Position numbers and translations under genes: made by a program. Shown piece by piece: positions 8,226-17,176 of a stretch of DNA of 64,000 nt. How positions within the stretch are numbered: the stretch's first letter is position 1; each line of letters opens with the position of its first letter. Under the pieces are notes generated by a model. It was not told the DNA's origin. It saw only the letters and a list, made by a program, of their open reading frames with translations, and ran no database searches. The DNA comes from Vibrio sp. 10N.261.45.E2. Lineage in GTDB: Bacteria > Pseudomonadota > Gammaproteobacteria > Enterobacterales > Vibrionaceae. The stretch is taken from NCBI RefSeq assembly GCF_002875705.1, contig NZ_MCZZ01000152.1:1-64000 (forward strand), read 5' to 3'.

Positions 8226-8446
8226 TAGGTGACGCTGTAACATTTTAAATGTAAGGTAGAAATAACACGGTTATACATAATCAAATTGGTTGTTTTTTGT
8301 GTTTGTCTAAGGCGATGTTTCATCAAATTGTAAAAACGACGTCTATTTTATGTGATTTTACTCATAAATGTATGTTCATGTTTTTGTTGTGTTTGTTGTT
8401 AATCGCTGTACAATTTGTAGTTAGTTAATCATTACGGAAACTGGCA

Positions 8447-9664
8447 ATGAAAAGAGAACAAACGATTGATAAGCTCTATCAGCTGGCCGAACAAACTCAA
8501 CAAGTTCAGGCTGACCGAATTGAGATTATTTTGGAAGAGCGAAGTGATGAACATTTCCCTCCAATGTCTAAAGCTATGATGGAGACTCGTTCTGGTTTAA
8601 CGCGTCGTAAATTAGACGAAGCGATTACTAAGCTTGAAGCTGATGGTCATCAATTTACAAAGAACAACGCCAATCATTACTCGATTTCATTGACAGAAGC
8701 TCACATGTTGATGGACGCGGCAGAAGTGCCAAAGTTCCACCAACGTAAGCAGCATGCTGACAACAAACCATGGATTATCAATGTACAGAACCAGAAAGGT
8801 GGTACAGGTAAATCAATGACAGCGGTTCATTTAGCAGCTTGTTTGTCTCTGAATCTAGATAAGCGCTACCGTATCTGTCTGATTGACTTGGATCCACAAG
8901 GTTCATTACGTCTGTTCTTAAACCCGCAAATTAGTGGGGCAGAGCACGACAGTATCTATTCTGCAGTCGATATCATGTTAGACAACGTGCCGGAAGGCCA
9001 AGACGTAGACCTAGAATTTCTTCGTAAGAACGTGTTGTTGCCAACTCAGTATCCAAACCTGAAGACAATTTCTGCATTTCCAGAAGATGCGATGTTCAAC
9101 GCTGAAGCGTGGCAAAGCCTTTCTAAAGATCAGTCTCTTGATATTGTTCGTCTGTTAAAAGAGAAGCTTATCGACAAAATTGCCGATGATTTTGATGTGA
9201 TTATGATCGATACCGGCCCGCACGTTGACCCTCTAGTGTGGAATGCAATGTACGCGTCGAACGCACTTCTGATTCCATGCGCGGCTAAGCGTTTGGACTG
9301 GGCTTCAACGGTTAACTTCTTCCAGCACTTACCAACGGTTTACGAAATGTTCCCGGATGACTGGAAAGGGCTCGAATTTGTTCGTCTAATGCCGACCATG
9401 TTTGAAGACGACAACAAGAAACAAGTGTCAGTTCTGACTGAAATGAACTACCTGTTGAACGACCAAGTAATGATGGCAACCATTCCAAGAAGCCGTGCTT
9501 TCGAAACCTGTGCCGATACTTACAGCACGGTTTTTGATCTAACGGTGAGTGATTTTGAGGGCGGCAAGAAAACTCTAGCTGTTGCTCAAGACGCAGTACA
9601 AAAAAGTGCTCTAGAGTTAGAGCGTGTATTACACAGCAACTGGCCTTCACTTAATCAGGGATAA
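8447..9664 (+). CDS. parA2: Chromosome-2 partition ATPase ParA2
   Basis: 405 residues, close to the roughly 406 of V. cholerae ParA2. The first 105 residues form a helical DNA-binding/operator region (SGLTRRKLDEAITKLEADGHQF, a helix-turn-helix-like stretch), as in plasmid P1-type ParA. The deviant Walker A is KGGTGKSMT (about residues 116-124), and motifs ICLIDLDPQGS and VIMIDTGPHVDPL follow. The protein polymerises on DNA with ATP and moves ParB2-parS2 complexes. It is divergent from rctB across the origin and overlaps functionally with parB2, which starts five bases after its stop. A parS2 site lies in the upstream region. Confidence 0.96.
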   Translation: MKREQTIDKLYQLAEQTQQVQADRIEIILEERSDEHFPPMSKAMMETRSGLTRRKLDEAITKLEADGHQFTKNNANHYSISLTEAHMLMDAAEVPKFHQRKQHADNKPWIINVQNQKGGTGKSMTAVHLAACLSLNLDKRYRICLIDLDPQGSLRLFLNPQISGAEHDSIYSAVDIMLDNVPEGQDVDLEFLRKNVLLPTQYPNLKTISAFPEDAMFNAEAWQSLSKDQSLDIVRLLKEKLIDKIADDFDVIMIDTGPHVDPLVWNAMYASNALLIPCAAKRLDWASTVNFFQHLPTVYEMFPDDWKGLEFVRLMPTMFEDDNKKQVSVLTEMNYLLNDQVMMATIPRSRAFETCADTYSTVFDLTVSDFEGGKKTLAVAQDAVQKSALELERVLHSNWPSLNQG

Positions 9665-9669
9665 CAACA

Positions 9670-10638
9670 ATGGCAATTAAAACATCTGACTTAAATGCAA
9701 AGCTATTTGGTAAGGCGAACAAACGTCGTGTTGCTACGCCTCAAGAAGCGCAAACTGCGGCTAAAGAACAGGCTCAAGTGATCGAGCTTTCTGTTGCTGG
9801 CGAAGATTTGGTTTCATTTGAATTGGTACGAATTCCTGCTTCTGAAGTGGCAACTCGTACCGTTGTTTTTGAAGAGAATGCTCGTGAGCAATCCTTCTTA
9901 AACGAGCACGCGCTTTCTGATGTTCTTACAACATTAAAAGAACGTGGTCAGCAATACCCTGCGGTTGGTCGTAAGAACAAAGACGGTAAGATTGAAGTTC
10001 TTGATGGTAGCCGTCGCCGTATGTCGTGTATTTTGGCTGACAAAGAGTTCCTAATCTATGTTGCTGAAAACATTAACGGCGAACACGCTAAGTTCCTATC
10101 AGACGTAGCTAACGCTCATAAACCGCTTTCTCTTTACGAGAAGGGCAAAGAGATGCAAGCGAAGCTGGATCAAGGCGAAGCGGAAGACCAAAAAGCACTA
10201 GCAAAGATGTTCCAGTGTAGTGAAGCTTTGGTGAGTGGTGCATTGAAAGCGGCCGCTTTACCACTTGAATTGCTACAAGCTTATCCAAATGTGAGCGACC
10301 TTGGTCGTCCAACCATTGTTAAACTACACAAGCAGTTTGGTGGATTGACGAGTGAACAGCAGCAAACACTACTGACTAAGTGTGACGCTTCTGAAGGTTT
10401 CGTATGGCAGCGTAGCGAAGCTCAAGGCGTAACTCGTCTAACCAAAGACGTGACAGAAACGTTGGAAGGTTGGATTCTTGAATTGGCGCCAGCGAAGAAA
10501 GCTTCTCCAAAAGTAGAGCTTATTAAGGGCCGCGCATCATACAGCCGTAAGGGTTCAAACTTAGCGTTGAACCTTAAGAAAGTTGATGATGCAACAATGG
10601 AAGAAATCCTCGCCTTTGTACAATCGAAGCTCGACTAA
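9670..10638 (+). CDS. parB2: Chromosome-2 centromere-binding protein ParB2
   Basis: 322 residues, the usual ParB2 length. It has a ParB/Spo0J N-terminal nuclease-like fold with the CTP-binding GSRRRMSC segment (about residues 113-120), followed by a KorB-type helix-turn-helix (LAKMFQCSEALVSGALKAAALP). It binds TTTACAnTGTAAA sites, of which seven are visible in this window, and stimulates ParA2. It is co-transcribed with parA2, with a five-base gap. A strong terminator follows at 10664. Confidence 0.96.
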   Translation: MAIKTSDLNAKLFGKANKRRVATPQEAQTAAKEQAQVIELSVAGEDLVSFELVRIPASEVATRTVVFEENAREQSFLNEHALSDVLTTLKERGQQYPAVGRKNKDGKIEVLDGSRRRMSCILADKEFLIYVAENINGEHAKFLSDVANAHKPLSLYEKGKEMQAKLDQGEAEDQKALAKMFQCSEALVSGALKAAALPLELLQAYPNVSDLGRPTIVKLHKQFGGLTSEQQQTLLTKCDASEGFVWQRSEAQGVTRLTKDVTETLEGWILELAPAKKASPKVELIKGRASYSRKGSNLALNLKKVDDATMEEILAFVQSKLD

Positions 10639-10663
10639 GTCGACGACTTTTCATTACTCCTCT

Positions 10664-10690
10664 AAAGCCGCTTTATGCGGCTTTTTATTT
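10664..10690 (+). terminator. Terminator of the parAB2 operon
   Basis: 8-bp arms AAAGCCGC (10664-10671) and GCGGCTTT (10677-10684) are followed by a T-run. Confidence 0.85.
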
Positions 10691-10731
10691 GGCTGTGATA
10701 AACTGTGTTTAGATGAATCTGGACGCTAACT

Positions 10732-12834
10732 ATGACAAACCCAACCAACACTTTTCTGCATACACTTTCTATTATTGCTCAGCATAACGATCACCGTTAT
10801 GGCGTGGTCTTTAATGGCGATTTTGATTGGCAAAACTCTGCTATTTTTTCCTTCCTTCAAAACTCTCACGCTGCAAGTATCTTCCAAATTGGCGGTACGC
10901 CATTTGAAGGTGTGATTCATGTTCCAGTTAAAAAAGGCCAACAGCTGCTTGGTCGTGAATGCCAAGTTCTTGTGTGTGATTTTAGAGAGCAGTTTGATGC
11001 GAATGGTTTTAGTGCCGCTTTGGGTTCGTTAGTCGGTGGAGGACTGTTGTTGGTGTTGCCGCCAAAGGTTGATGACACTGAAGATAGCAAAAGCTATGGT
11101 CAACCTTGGTTGAAACTCCATTTCGATAAACTGATCTCTGTTTCACAGCACAATGAAGCAGCTTCTCTCGTTCAAGCGACTCAAGCTCTTCCTCAGAAGC
11201 ACAGCGTCAAAAATGAATTGGATAAATTTGAACAGCAACGAACGGCGGTTGAGTTGGTGAAAAAAGTGGTGTCTGGACATCGTAAACGTCCTTTGATTCT
11301 CACTGCGGATAGAGGGCATGGTAAGAGCTCGACATTAGGAATTGCTGCAGCGCAGCTGTTAGCCGAGCGTGACGGGTTTAATATTGTTGTTACAGCACCT
11401 TCGGTGAAAGCGGTGGAGCCTATATTTTCTCATGCTTGCCAAGGGTTAGAGCCCTACAAAGTGGTCAACGCTACCCACATTCGTTATCAAGGTGGCAGTT
11501 TACGATTCGTCGCGCCAGATGAATTACTTAAATCCAAACCAGATTGTGATCTGCTATTAGTTGATGAAGCGGCTGCAATTCCAATTCCAATGCTCAAATC
11601 CATGGTCGATATTTATCACCGCATGGTTTTTTCAACCACGATACACGGTTATGAGGGCAGTGGACGTGGGTTTGGTATTAAGTTTGAATCTTGGCTTTCT
11701 GAGCATCGTCCCGGATGGAAAGGGTTTAAGCTCGAACAGCCGATTCGTTGGAATAACAATGATCCGCTAGAAGCTTGGTTATTTGATTGTTTTTTACTTG
11801 GTAATGACGCATCACTGAGTGACTCGGTGGTTCATGAACTAGATAGCTTTTCTGCTGAAATAAGTAATCAATTAAACTTGGTCGAGTTGTCAAAAGCAGA
11901 ATGCTTAGTGAATCCTGACTTACTACAACAATGTTTTTCTCTTCTTGTGGACGCGCACTATCAGACTTCGCCGAATGACCTAATGCAGTTTCTCAACAAT
12001 CCAGCAATTCGCTTGTGTGCTGCTTGGCATAAAGATAAATGCTTAGGTTGTATGTTAGTGACGGAAGAGGGCGGTTTGGAAAGCGAGTTGATTGCCCAAA
12101 TTCAAATTGGAAAACGCAGACCTCAGGGGCATCTCGCTCCAGTATTATTGGCAAACCAACTTGGTTGCGCTCAGGCGGCTACCAGTCGTTGCCTTCGAGT
12201 TATGCGTATTGCTGTTTCAACTGCTCATCAAGGTTTGGGTATTGGCCGTTGGATGTTAGAGCAATTCTCTGAGACAACGGTACAAACAGAGCAAGCTGAT
12301 TATTTGGCGACAAGCTTCGGTGCGACCAGTGATTTGATTTCCTTCTGGCGTGATAGTGAATTTGTGCCTGTTCATATTGGCCACCAGCGAGATCAGTCAA
12401 GTGGCTGTCACTCGGTGTTGATGGTTAAGGCGCTTAACTCAAACTCGCAAAGTTGGATTGACCAAATTCAAAATCATTTCGAGCGTAGCTATTGTTTTCT
12501 TGTTTCTGGTTCTTTGATTTCACTTGAAACCGATATGGTGCGCGCACTACTACCAAACAGTTTCCAGACCGTTAGCGAGTTTGAAGTTCAGTTGGTCAAA
12601 AGTTACGTTAACGGTGGTAATAGTTATGATTCGATTAGCTTCAGCGTATTGAACTTGATTCTGCTCTGTAATGTTCGAGGAGCCAGTATTTCTGATTTGC
12701 TCATCGCAAAGGTCGTTCAACAGAAAGAGTGGGGGACTTGCGTCGAGCAGTTTAATTTTGTTGGTCGTAAACAAGCAGAGTTCCAGTTTCGTAAAGACAT
12801 CGATGCTTTGCTAGCAAATTTACAGTGTAAATAG
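10732..12834 (+). CDS. tmcA: tRNA(Met) cytidine acetyltransferase TmcA
   Basis: 700 residues, against about 670 for the E. coli enzyme. It makes N4-acetylcytidine at the wobble position of elongator tRNA-Met using acetyl-CoA and ATP. An N-terminal DUF1726-like part comes first, then a RecD-type helicase module with Walker A TADRGHGKSS (about residue 193 on) and Walker B LLLVDEAAAIPIP (about 272 on). A GNAT domain with the acetyl-CoA loop RIAVSTAHQGLGIGRWML and a C-terminal tRNA-binding tail complete it. The last codons and the stop overlap a parS2 site (12819-12831), the first of three. Confidence 0.93.
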   Translation: MTNPTNTFLHTLSIIAQHNDHRYGVVFNGDFDWQNSAIFSFLQNSHAASIFQIGGTPFEGVIHVPVKKGQQLLGRECQVLVCDFREQFDANGFSAALGSLVGGGLLLVLPPKVDDTEDSKSYGQPWLKLHFDKLISVSQHNEAASLVQATQALPQKHSVKNELDKFEQQRTAVELVKKVVSGHRKRPLILTADRGHGKSSTLGIAAAQLLAERDGFNIVVTAPSVKAVEPIFSHACQGLEPYKVVNATHIRYQGGSLRFVAPDELLKSKPDCDLLLVDEAAAIPIPMLKSMVDIYHRMVFSTTIHGYEGSGRGFGIKFESWLSEHRPGWKGFKLEQPIRWNNNDPLEAWLFDCFLLGNDASLSDSVVHELDSFSAEISNQLNLVELSKAECLVNPDLLQQCFSLLVDAHYQTSPNDLMQFLNNPAIRLCAAWHKDKCLGCMLVTEEGGLESELIAQIQIGKRRPQGHLAPVLLANQLGCAQAATSRCLRVMRIAVSTAHQGLGIGRWMLEQFSETTVQTEQADYLATSFGATSDLISFWRDSEFVPVHIGHQRDQSSGCHSVLMVKALNSNSQSWIDQIQNHFERSYCFLVSGSLISLETDMVRALLPNSFQTVSEFEVQLVKSYVNGGNSYDSISFSVLNLILLCNVRGASISDLLIAKVVQQKEWGTCVEQFNFVGRKQAEFQFRKDIDALLANLQCK
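12819..12831. other. parS2 centromere site at the tmcA 3' end
   Basis: TTTACAGTGTAAA is an exact match and encodes the last residues of TmcA just before its stop. Confidence 0.85.
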
Positions 12835-12874
12835 CATGACTATCATTTAAATAAACAGACCGCTACAAATTAGA

Positions 12875-12887
12875 TTTACAGTGTAAA
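12875..12887. other. parS2 centromere site
   Basis: TTTACAGTGTAAA, exact match, 56 bases after the preceding site. Confidence 0.88.
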
Positions 12888-12900
12888 TTAGAATCTTGGA

Positions 12901-12913
12901 TTTACACTGTAAA
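12901..12913. other. parS2 centromere site
   Basis: TTTACACTGTAAA, exact match, 26 bases after the preceding site. The three sites within 95 bases form the densest parS2 cluster in the window. Confidence 0.88.
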
Positions 12914-13251
12914 CTGAAACTCCATATCTAAATATGTTCACCCTGACTCTAAGCGTCATCACTTCTGTTTCATCTCTTCGTGACAGCCTCTAATCTTCTA
13001 AACCTTTCGCCGTTAATACCTTGTACCAACATCTATTCAACATTCAATCGCACCAAAATATTGAGAAAAATTTATCTATGTATTTGTAAAGGCGAAGCAG
13101 TTCATAAAATGCGTCAGTCTTATTTATGAGTCATGTTTGCAGAATCGAAAGTAAGTGATGTGACGCTGATTATTCTAATAATGTGATACTCAGCGCAGAA
13201 CGAATTATATAGACTGAATAACAACTGAGTCATTAGGGATACTCAATTCGA

Positions 13252-14922
13252 ATGTGGGATAACATCGTTACATTGTCGGAAGACAGGCAACAGGTGATGG
13301 CATGTTTGCCAACCGGGTTTGTGGTTGATGCAAGTTTTGATAACAAGACGCTGCCATCAACTTTAGAAGCTTTGAATGCATCAAACTATTTTCTTTTCGA
13401 AGAAGAGGTTCTGCGTTTCGTTACTCTTGCTAAAGAAGGTAAGGGTGAAGCTTATGAAGGAATCTTGATTGCCGAAGTTCGTAATGCCAATGTTGTGGTC
13501 GAACTGTCTGAAGATGAAATGCTTGCGAGTCTTGTGGTCACTGGCCCATACAATGGACGCCCACTGCGTGGTAGCGACATTATCCACTGTTTATCTCAAG
13601 CTCAAATAACAAAAGGAATTAATAAGTTAGCGCTCAGGAAAGTTCTGATGATGAGTAGCAAACTTAAGCCCGGAGAAAAGTTTACTCAGCCAGTCGCTAA
13701 AGGGACGCAACCAGTAAAGGGTAAAGACGCTAAGTTTGCTGCCTTAGTTGAAGATATTACTCGTCAAGTATTGAAGCCTCGTAGCAAAGACGAAGGCAAA
13801 ATTGACATGCGAGACTTGGGGCAAACCATTACCGTTGGCCAAAATGATCACTTAATGAAACGCACTCCCGCAACCAAAGGTATCGCTGGCTTTACCGTCC
13901 AAGGTCGAATTATCCCACCGCTTCCAGGGCAAGACAGTTTAATCAAGCCAGGAAAGGGCACTTACATTTCTCCTGATGATCCCAATTTACTGCTCGCCTC
14001 ATACCCAGGGTTACCCATCATTAAAGATCGAACCATCGAAGTGGATGACGCTTTGTGTGTTAGCAACGTCGATGTCTCAACTGGTCACGTTAAATTCAAA
14101 GGCAATGTGTTTGTCTCTGGCAACATCGAACCGGGAATGATCGTCAAGGCGACTGGAAGTATTACGGTGGGTGGCTTTATCGAATCGGCAGAGGTTCAAG
14201 CTCAGGGTGACATCAAAGTTGCAAAAGGCATTATCGGCCATACGACCAAAGAGGGTGAGCCAAAAAGTTGTAAGGTATTTAGCAAAGGCTCTATCACAGC
14301 AAGCTATGCACAGAATGCCGAGTTACAAACGGCCAACGATCTACGCCTTGGTGTACACAGTATGAGCAATGACATTCGTTGTGGTAACAACCTGATCGTG
14401 ATGGACAGCTTGAAAAAGCATGGCACGCTCAGCGGTGGAGAAGCTAAAGTCGGCGGAAAAGTAGAATGTGTCTTCTTAGGCGTTGAGGGATATACCGCCA
14501 CTAAAGTACATGGCTTTGCGCGCTACGATGGTTACCGACAAAAGATAGCCGAGTTAAAGGAAACGTATAAACACGCTCAAGAGCAAACCATGGGTGTGAT
14601 TCGCCAAGAGTTAGAATTTAAGAAGCGTCCGAAAGCAGAGAGAAGCGAAGAGCAAGCGTTAGAAATTGAGCAGCAACGAGAGAAGAACAATCTTGCAATT
14701 GAAAATACTAAGTCGCAGCTAGACACACTTGAAGCGGAGTTTGAAACCAACCTTGCAGAATGCACAGTAGAGGCACACGAAAAGGTGTATACCCGAGTGA
14801 CCATTCAGTTTGGTGACGAGACGGTCACTACCAAGCGAACGCATGGTGGAAGTGTTTTCTCGTTCAATCAATACGAGATTCAATGCTCGTTCAAGATGGA
14901 ACAAGAAGACATTGCTTTGTAG
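13252..14922 (+). CDS. FapA family protein (DUF342)
   Basis: 556 residues. The central part carries the DUF342 signature of repeated, glycine-rich beta-helix turns (VSGNIEPGMIVKATGSITVG, then IESAEVQAQGDIKVAKGIIG, about residues 285-325). A charged coiled coil follows (about residues 425-500) and the tail is VYTRVTIQFGDETVTTKRTHG. The family includes flagellar-assembly-associated FapA of Vibrio, but this copy is alone, with no flagellar genes nearby, so its partner process is open. Cytoplasmic, without signal peptide. A bidirectional terminator separates it from lapB. Confidence 0.85.
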   Translation: MWDNIVTLSEDRQQVMACLPTGFVVDASFDNKTLPSTLEALNASNYFLFEEEVLRFVTLAKEGKGEAYEGILIAEVRNANVVVELSEDEMLASLVVTGPYNGRPLRGSDIIHCLSQAQITKGINKLALRKVLMMSSKLKPGEKFTQPVAKGTQPVKGKDAKFAALVEDITRQVLKPRSKDEGKIDMRDLGQTITVGQNDHLMKRTPATKGIAGFTVQGRIIPPLPGQDSLIKPGKGTYISPDDPNLLLASYPGLPIIKDRTIEVDDALCVSNVDVSTGHVKFKGNVFVSGNIEPGMIVKATGSITVGGFIESAEVQAQGDIKVAKGIIGHTTKEGEPKSCKVFSKGSITASYAQNAELQTANDLRLGVHSMSNDIRCGNNLIVMDSLKKHGTLSGGEAKVGGKVECVFLGVEGYTATKVHGFARYDGYRQKIAELKETYKHAQEQTMGVIRQELEFKKRPKAERSEEQALEIEQQREKNNLAIENTKSQLDTLEAEFETNLAECTVEAHEKVYTRVTIQFGDETVTTKRTHGGSVFSFNQYEIQCSFKMEQEDIAL

Positions 14923-14977
14923 ATCTTGTGTTGAATACAAAGTGGCGTAATGTCTAGGTACTGATACGGGTAAATAG

Positions 14978-15004
14978 AAAGGGGAGCTGATGCTCCCCTT
15001 TTGG
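14978..15004. terminator. Terminator between the FapA-like gene and lapB
   Basis: 10-bp arms AAAGGGGAGC (14978-14987) and GCTCCCCTTT (14992-15001) with a T-run, between convergent genes. Confidence 0.8.
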
Positions 15005-15043
15005 TATCTATTGATAATGATTTAACTAGGTGCCTTGAGCGCT

Positions 15044-17158
15044 TTAACTAACGGCTCTTACCTTACCTTGTTTAAGGTCTGATAGAACTTGCCCTTTTGG
15101 ACCGTCGGCAATAATGCAGCCCTTCTCCATTACGATCACTCGATCGACAATGTCCAACATCGATGTTTTGTGTGTAATTAGAATTAACGTCTCACTAGGT
15201 AGTAACTGGTTAAGTTGGTGCTTGATGTGCATCTCTGAACGGTTATCCATCGCACTCGTTGGTTCATCCATCAATAGCACTGGAGGACGGCCTAGGAAGG
15301 CTCTGGCAATCGCAATAGACTGACGTTGACCACCAGACAACAAAGCACCACCTTCACCCACTTGGCGTTCTAAACCTGCAGGATCTTGCTGAGTAAACGC
15401 AGTTACGCCTGCACGGTTCGCTGCATCCATCACATCGCGGTCATCCACCAAAGGACGACCTAATGTGATGTTGTCTCTTACCGAACCATAGAACAGGTTA
15501 CTGTCTTGCGGTACACAGCCTATATTGCGTCGTACGTCGACATGGTGCAGTTGTTCCATATCGGTGTCATCTATGCGTACATGGCCTTCTGTGGGCTTGT
15601 ACAGGCCCATAATCAGGCGCTCTAGTGTCGTTTTACCTGAACCAATACGCCCAATGATCGCCACTTTTTCACCCGGTTTGATATGCAGAGTTAAATCCCT
15701 AATAGAAGCAACGGGAGAATCTGGGTAGTGGAACGTTACTTTATCTAGTGCGATATGACCCTGAATAATCGGGCGGTGAATATAGCGCTTACCTTCTTCT
15801 TGTTCATCTGGCATCGACATTACTTGCTCTATCAACGTCATAGATGACTTCGCTTGATTGTAACGTGTAGAAAGCAAAGATAGTTGAACAAGAGGACCGA
15901 TCGCTCGGCCGCTCAACATGGTCGCAGCGATCAAACCACCCATCGTAAGTTCACCTTCTGCGATTAGATACACACCAAAAATGATCATGCCTACGTTGGT
16001 ACTTTGCTGAACAAAGCCGGCGGTGTTTTGGATGCTGTCGGTAATACGACGACTCTTGATATTCCAATTTGCCATGTGAGCAACGGCTTCTTCCCAACGG
16101 AATTGGAATTGGCTTTGCGCACTGAACAGCTTAACCGTCTCTAACCCTGCCAAACTCTCAATTAAGTTTGCGTACTTTTGCGAAGCAAGACGTGAACCTT
16201 CTTCAATGGTACGGCGCAGTGGACCTTGGATTAGCAACGCGTAGATGATCAAAATGACCACCCCGGCAACGGGCACAAACACAAGGTTTCCTGCCATTAA
16301 CCAAATTAACGCCAAGAACATCAATGCGAACGGTAGGTCGATTAACGAGCCAATGGTTGCAGAGGTAAAGAATTCTCGAATGGATTCGAACTCTTGCAAG
16401 TTTTTAGCAAAAGCACCGACAGAAGCAGGCTTTGCTTCCATACGAATCCCCAGAACTTTGCTGAACAGTTTAGAAGAAATGAGGATATCGGATTTCTTAC
16501 CGGCAACGTCAATGAAGTAGCTTCGCATCAATTTGAGCAACAAATCGAATAGGAACACGACGAAGATACCACTCGCTAACACCCATAAGGTTTCAAAGGC
16601 GAGGTTGGGTACGACTTTGTCGTATACCAAGCGTGTAAACATCGGCGCAGCAATGGCGAACACATTTATTAAAATGGAGGCTATTAACACATCTCGGTAG
16701 ATGTTTTTAGATTCCCAAATGGTGCTCCAAAACCAGTGACCTTTGCGTGTTTTTAGAACCTCTGGTGAACGTTCATCATAGCGGAACTGTTTCTTTACCA
16801 AGAAGTAGCGGCCGATGAATTGTTCTTTCAGTTCTTCGATAGGAATGATGATGGGCACCATTCCACTTTCCGCAGTAATGATTTCCGCTTCTTGCTTCTC
16901 TAAATCAATACTGTTGAGAACGCACGCTTCGCCTTGTTTAAGCAGTAAGACCGCAGGCAAAATCAGATGAGGGATCTTTTCTAAGTCGGAACGGTTTTCT
17001 TTCGCCACTAAACCCGCTCGCTCTGCAGACCGAGGGAATAGGAAAGGGGTTAGCTTTCCATCCGATAGTGGCAGCCCATTGACCAACGCTTCTGGCGAGT
17101 TAGCTAACCCGTAATACCGGCTAACGTAGATCAGTGAGTTCAATAGTGGATCTTGCAT
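15044..17158 (-). CDS. lapB: Type I secretion ABC permease/ATPase, LapB type
   Basis: 704 residues. The N-terminal 130 residues are a C39-peptidase-like domain without the catalytic cysteine (YYGLANSPEALVNGLPLSDG), typical of LapB/RtxB-class exporters. Six membrane helices lie at about residues 155-430. The ATPase domain has Walker A GRIGSGKTT (about residue 503), LSGGQRQSIAIARA (about 605) and VLLMDEPTSAMD. It would export a large RTX adhesin together with LapC and an outer-membrane TolC-like protein, neither the adhesin nor TolC being in the window. It is the last gene of the lapC-lapG-lapD-lapB set. Confidence 0.9.
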   Translation of the reverse strand: MQDPLLNSLIYVSRYYGLANSPEALVNGLPLSDGKLTPFLFPRSAERAGLVAKENRSDLEKIPHLILPAVLLLKQGEACVLNSIDLEKQEAEIITAESGMVPIIIPIEELKEQFIGRYFLVKKQFRYDERSPEVLKTRKGHWFWSTIWESKNIYRDVLIASILINVFAIAAPMFTRLVYDKVVPNLAFETLWVLASGIFVVFLFDLLLKLMRSYFIDVAGKKSDILISSKLFSKVLGIRMEAKPASVGAFAKNLQEFESIREFFTSATIGSLIDLPFALMFLALIWLMAGNLVFVPVAGVVILIIYALLIQGPLRRTIEEGSRLASQKYANLIESLAGLETVKLFSAQSQFQFRWEEAVAHMANWNIKSRRITDSIQNTAGFVQQSTNVGMIIFGVYLIAEGELTMGGLIAATMLSGRAIGPLVQLSLLSTRYNQAKSSMTLIEQVMSMPDEQEEGKRYIHRPIIQGHIALDKVTFHYPDSPVASIRDLTLHIKPGEKVAIIGRIGSGKTTLERLIMGLYKPTEGHVRIDDTDMEQLHHVDVRRNIGCVPQDSNLFYGSVRDNITLGRPLVDDRDVMDAANRAGVTAFTQQDPAGLERQVGEGGALLSGGQRQSIAIARAFLGRPPVLLMDEPTSAMDNRSEMHIKHQLNQLLPSETLILITHKTSMLDIVDRVIVMEKGCIIADGPKGQVLSDLKQGKVRAVS

Positions 17159-17176
17159 GTGATATAACCCTTACAA

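Larger units (their letters stand above)
7187..8446. other. Replication origin of chromosome 2 (oriCII) and its control region
   Basis: 1260 bases between divergent rctB and parA2 with no convincing gene. From left to right: a single iteron in the rctB promoter, an AT-rich unwinding element with spaced ATCA repeats, six helically phased iterons, a DnaA box, isolated iterons at 7622 and 7741, a control segment with TTCCGG-containing composite elements (about 7870-8030), and a parS2 site before parA2. The layout corresponds to oriCII-min plus the negative-control (rctA-like) segment of V. cholerae. GATC inside each iteron implies Dam dependence. Confidence 0.93.
12835..13251. other. Intergenic region carrying clustered parS2 sites
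   Basis: 417 bases. The first 80 hold two parS2 sites. The rest is AT-rich upstream sequence of the FapA-like gene with no recognisable gene or repeat. Confidence 0.5.

Noticed and set aside
7790..8446. An rctA protein gene
   Set aside because: No frame with good composition or ribosome site. The region looks like cis-acting control DNA only.
15012..15026. Second Fur box near GATAATGATT
   Set aside because: Only one half-site, located between two convergent genes.
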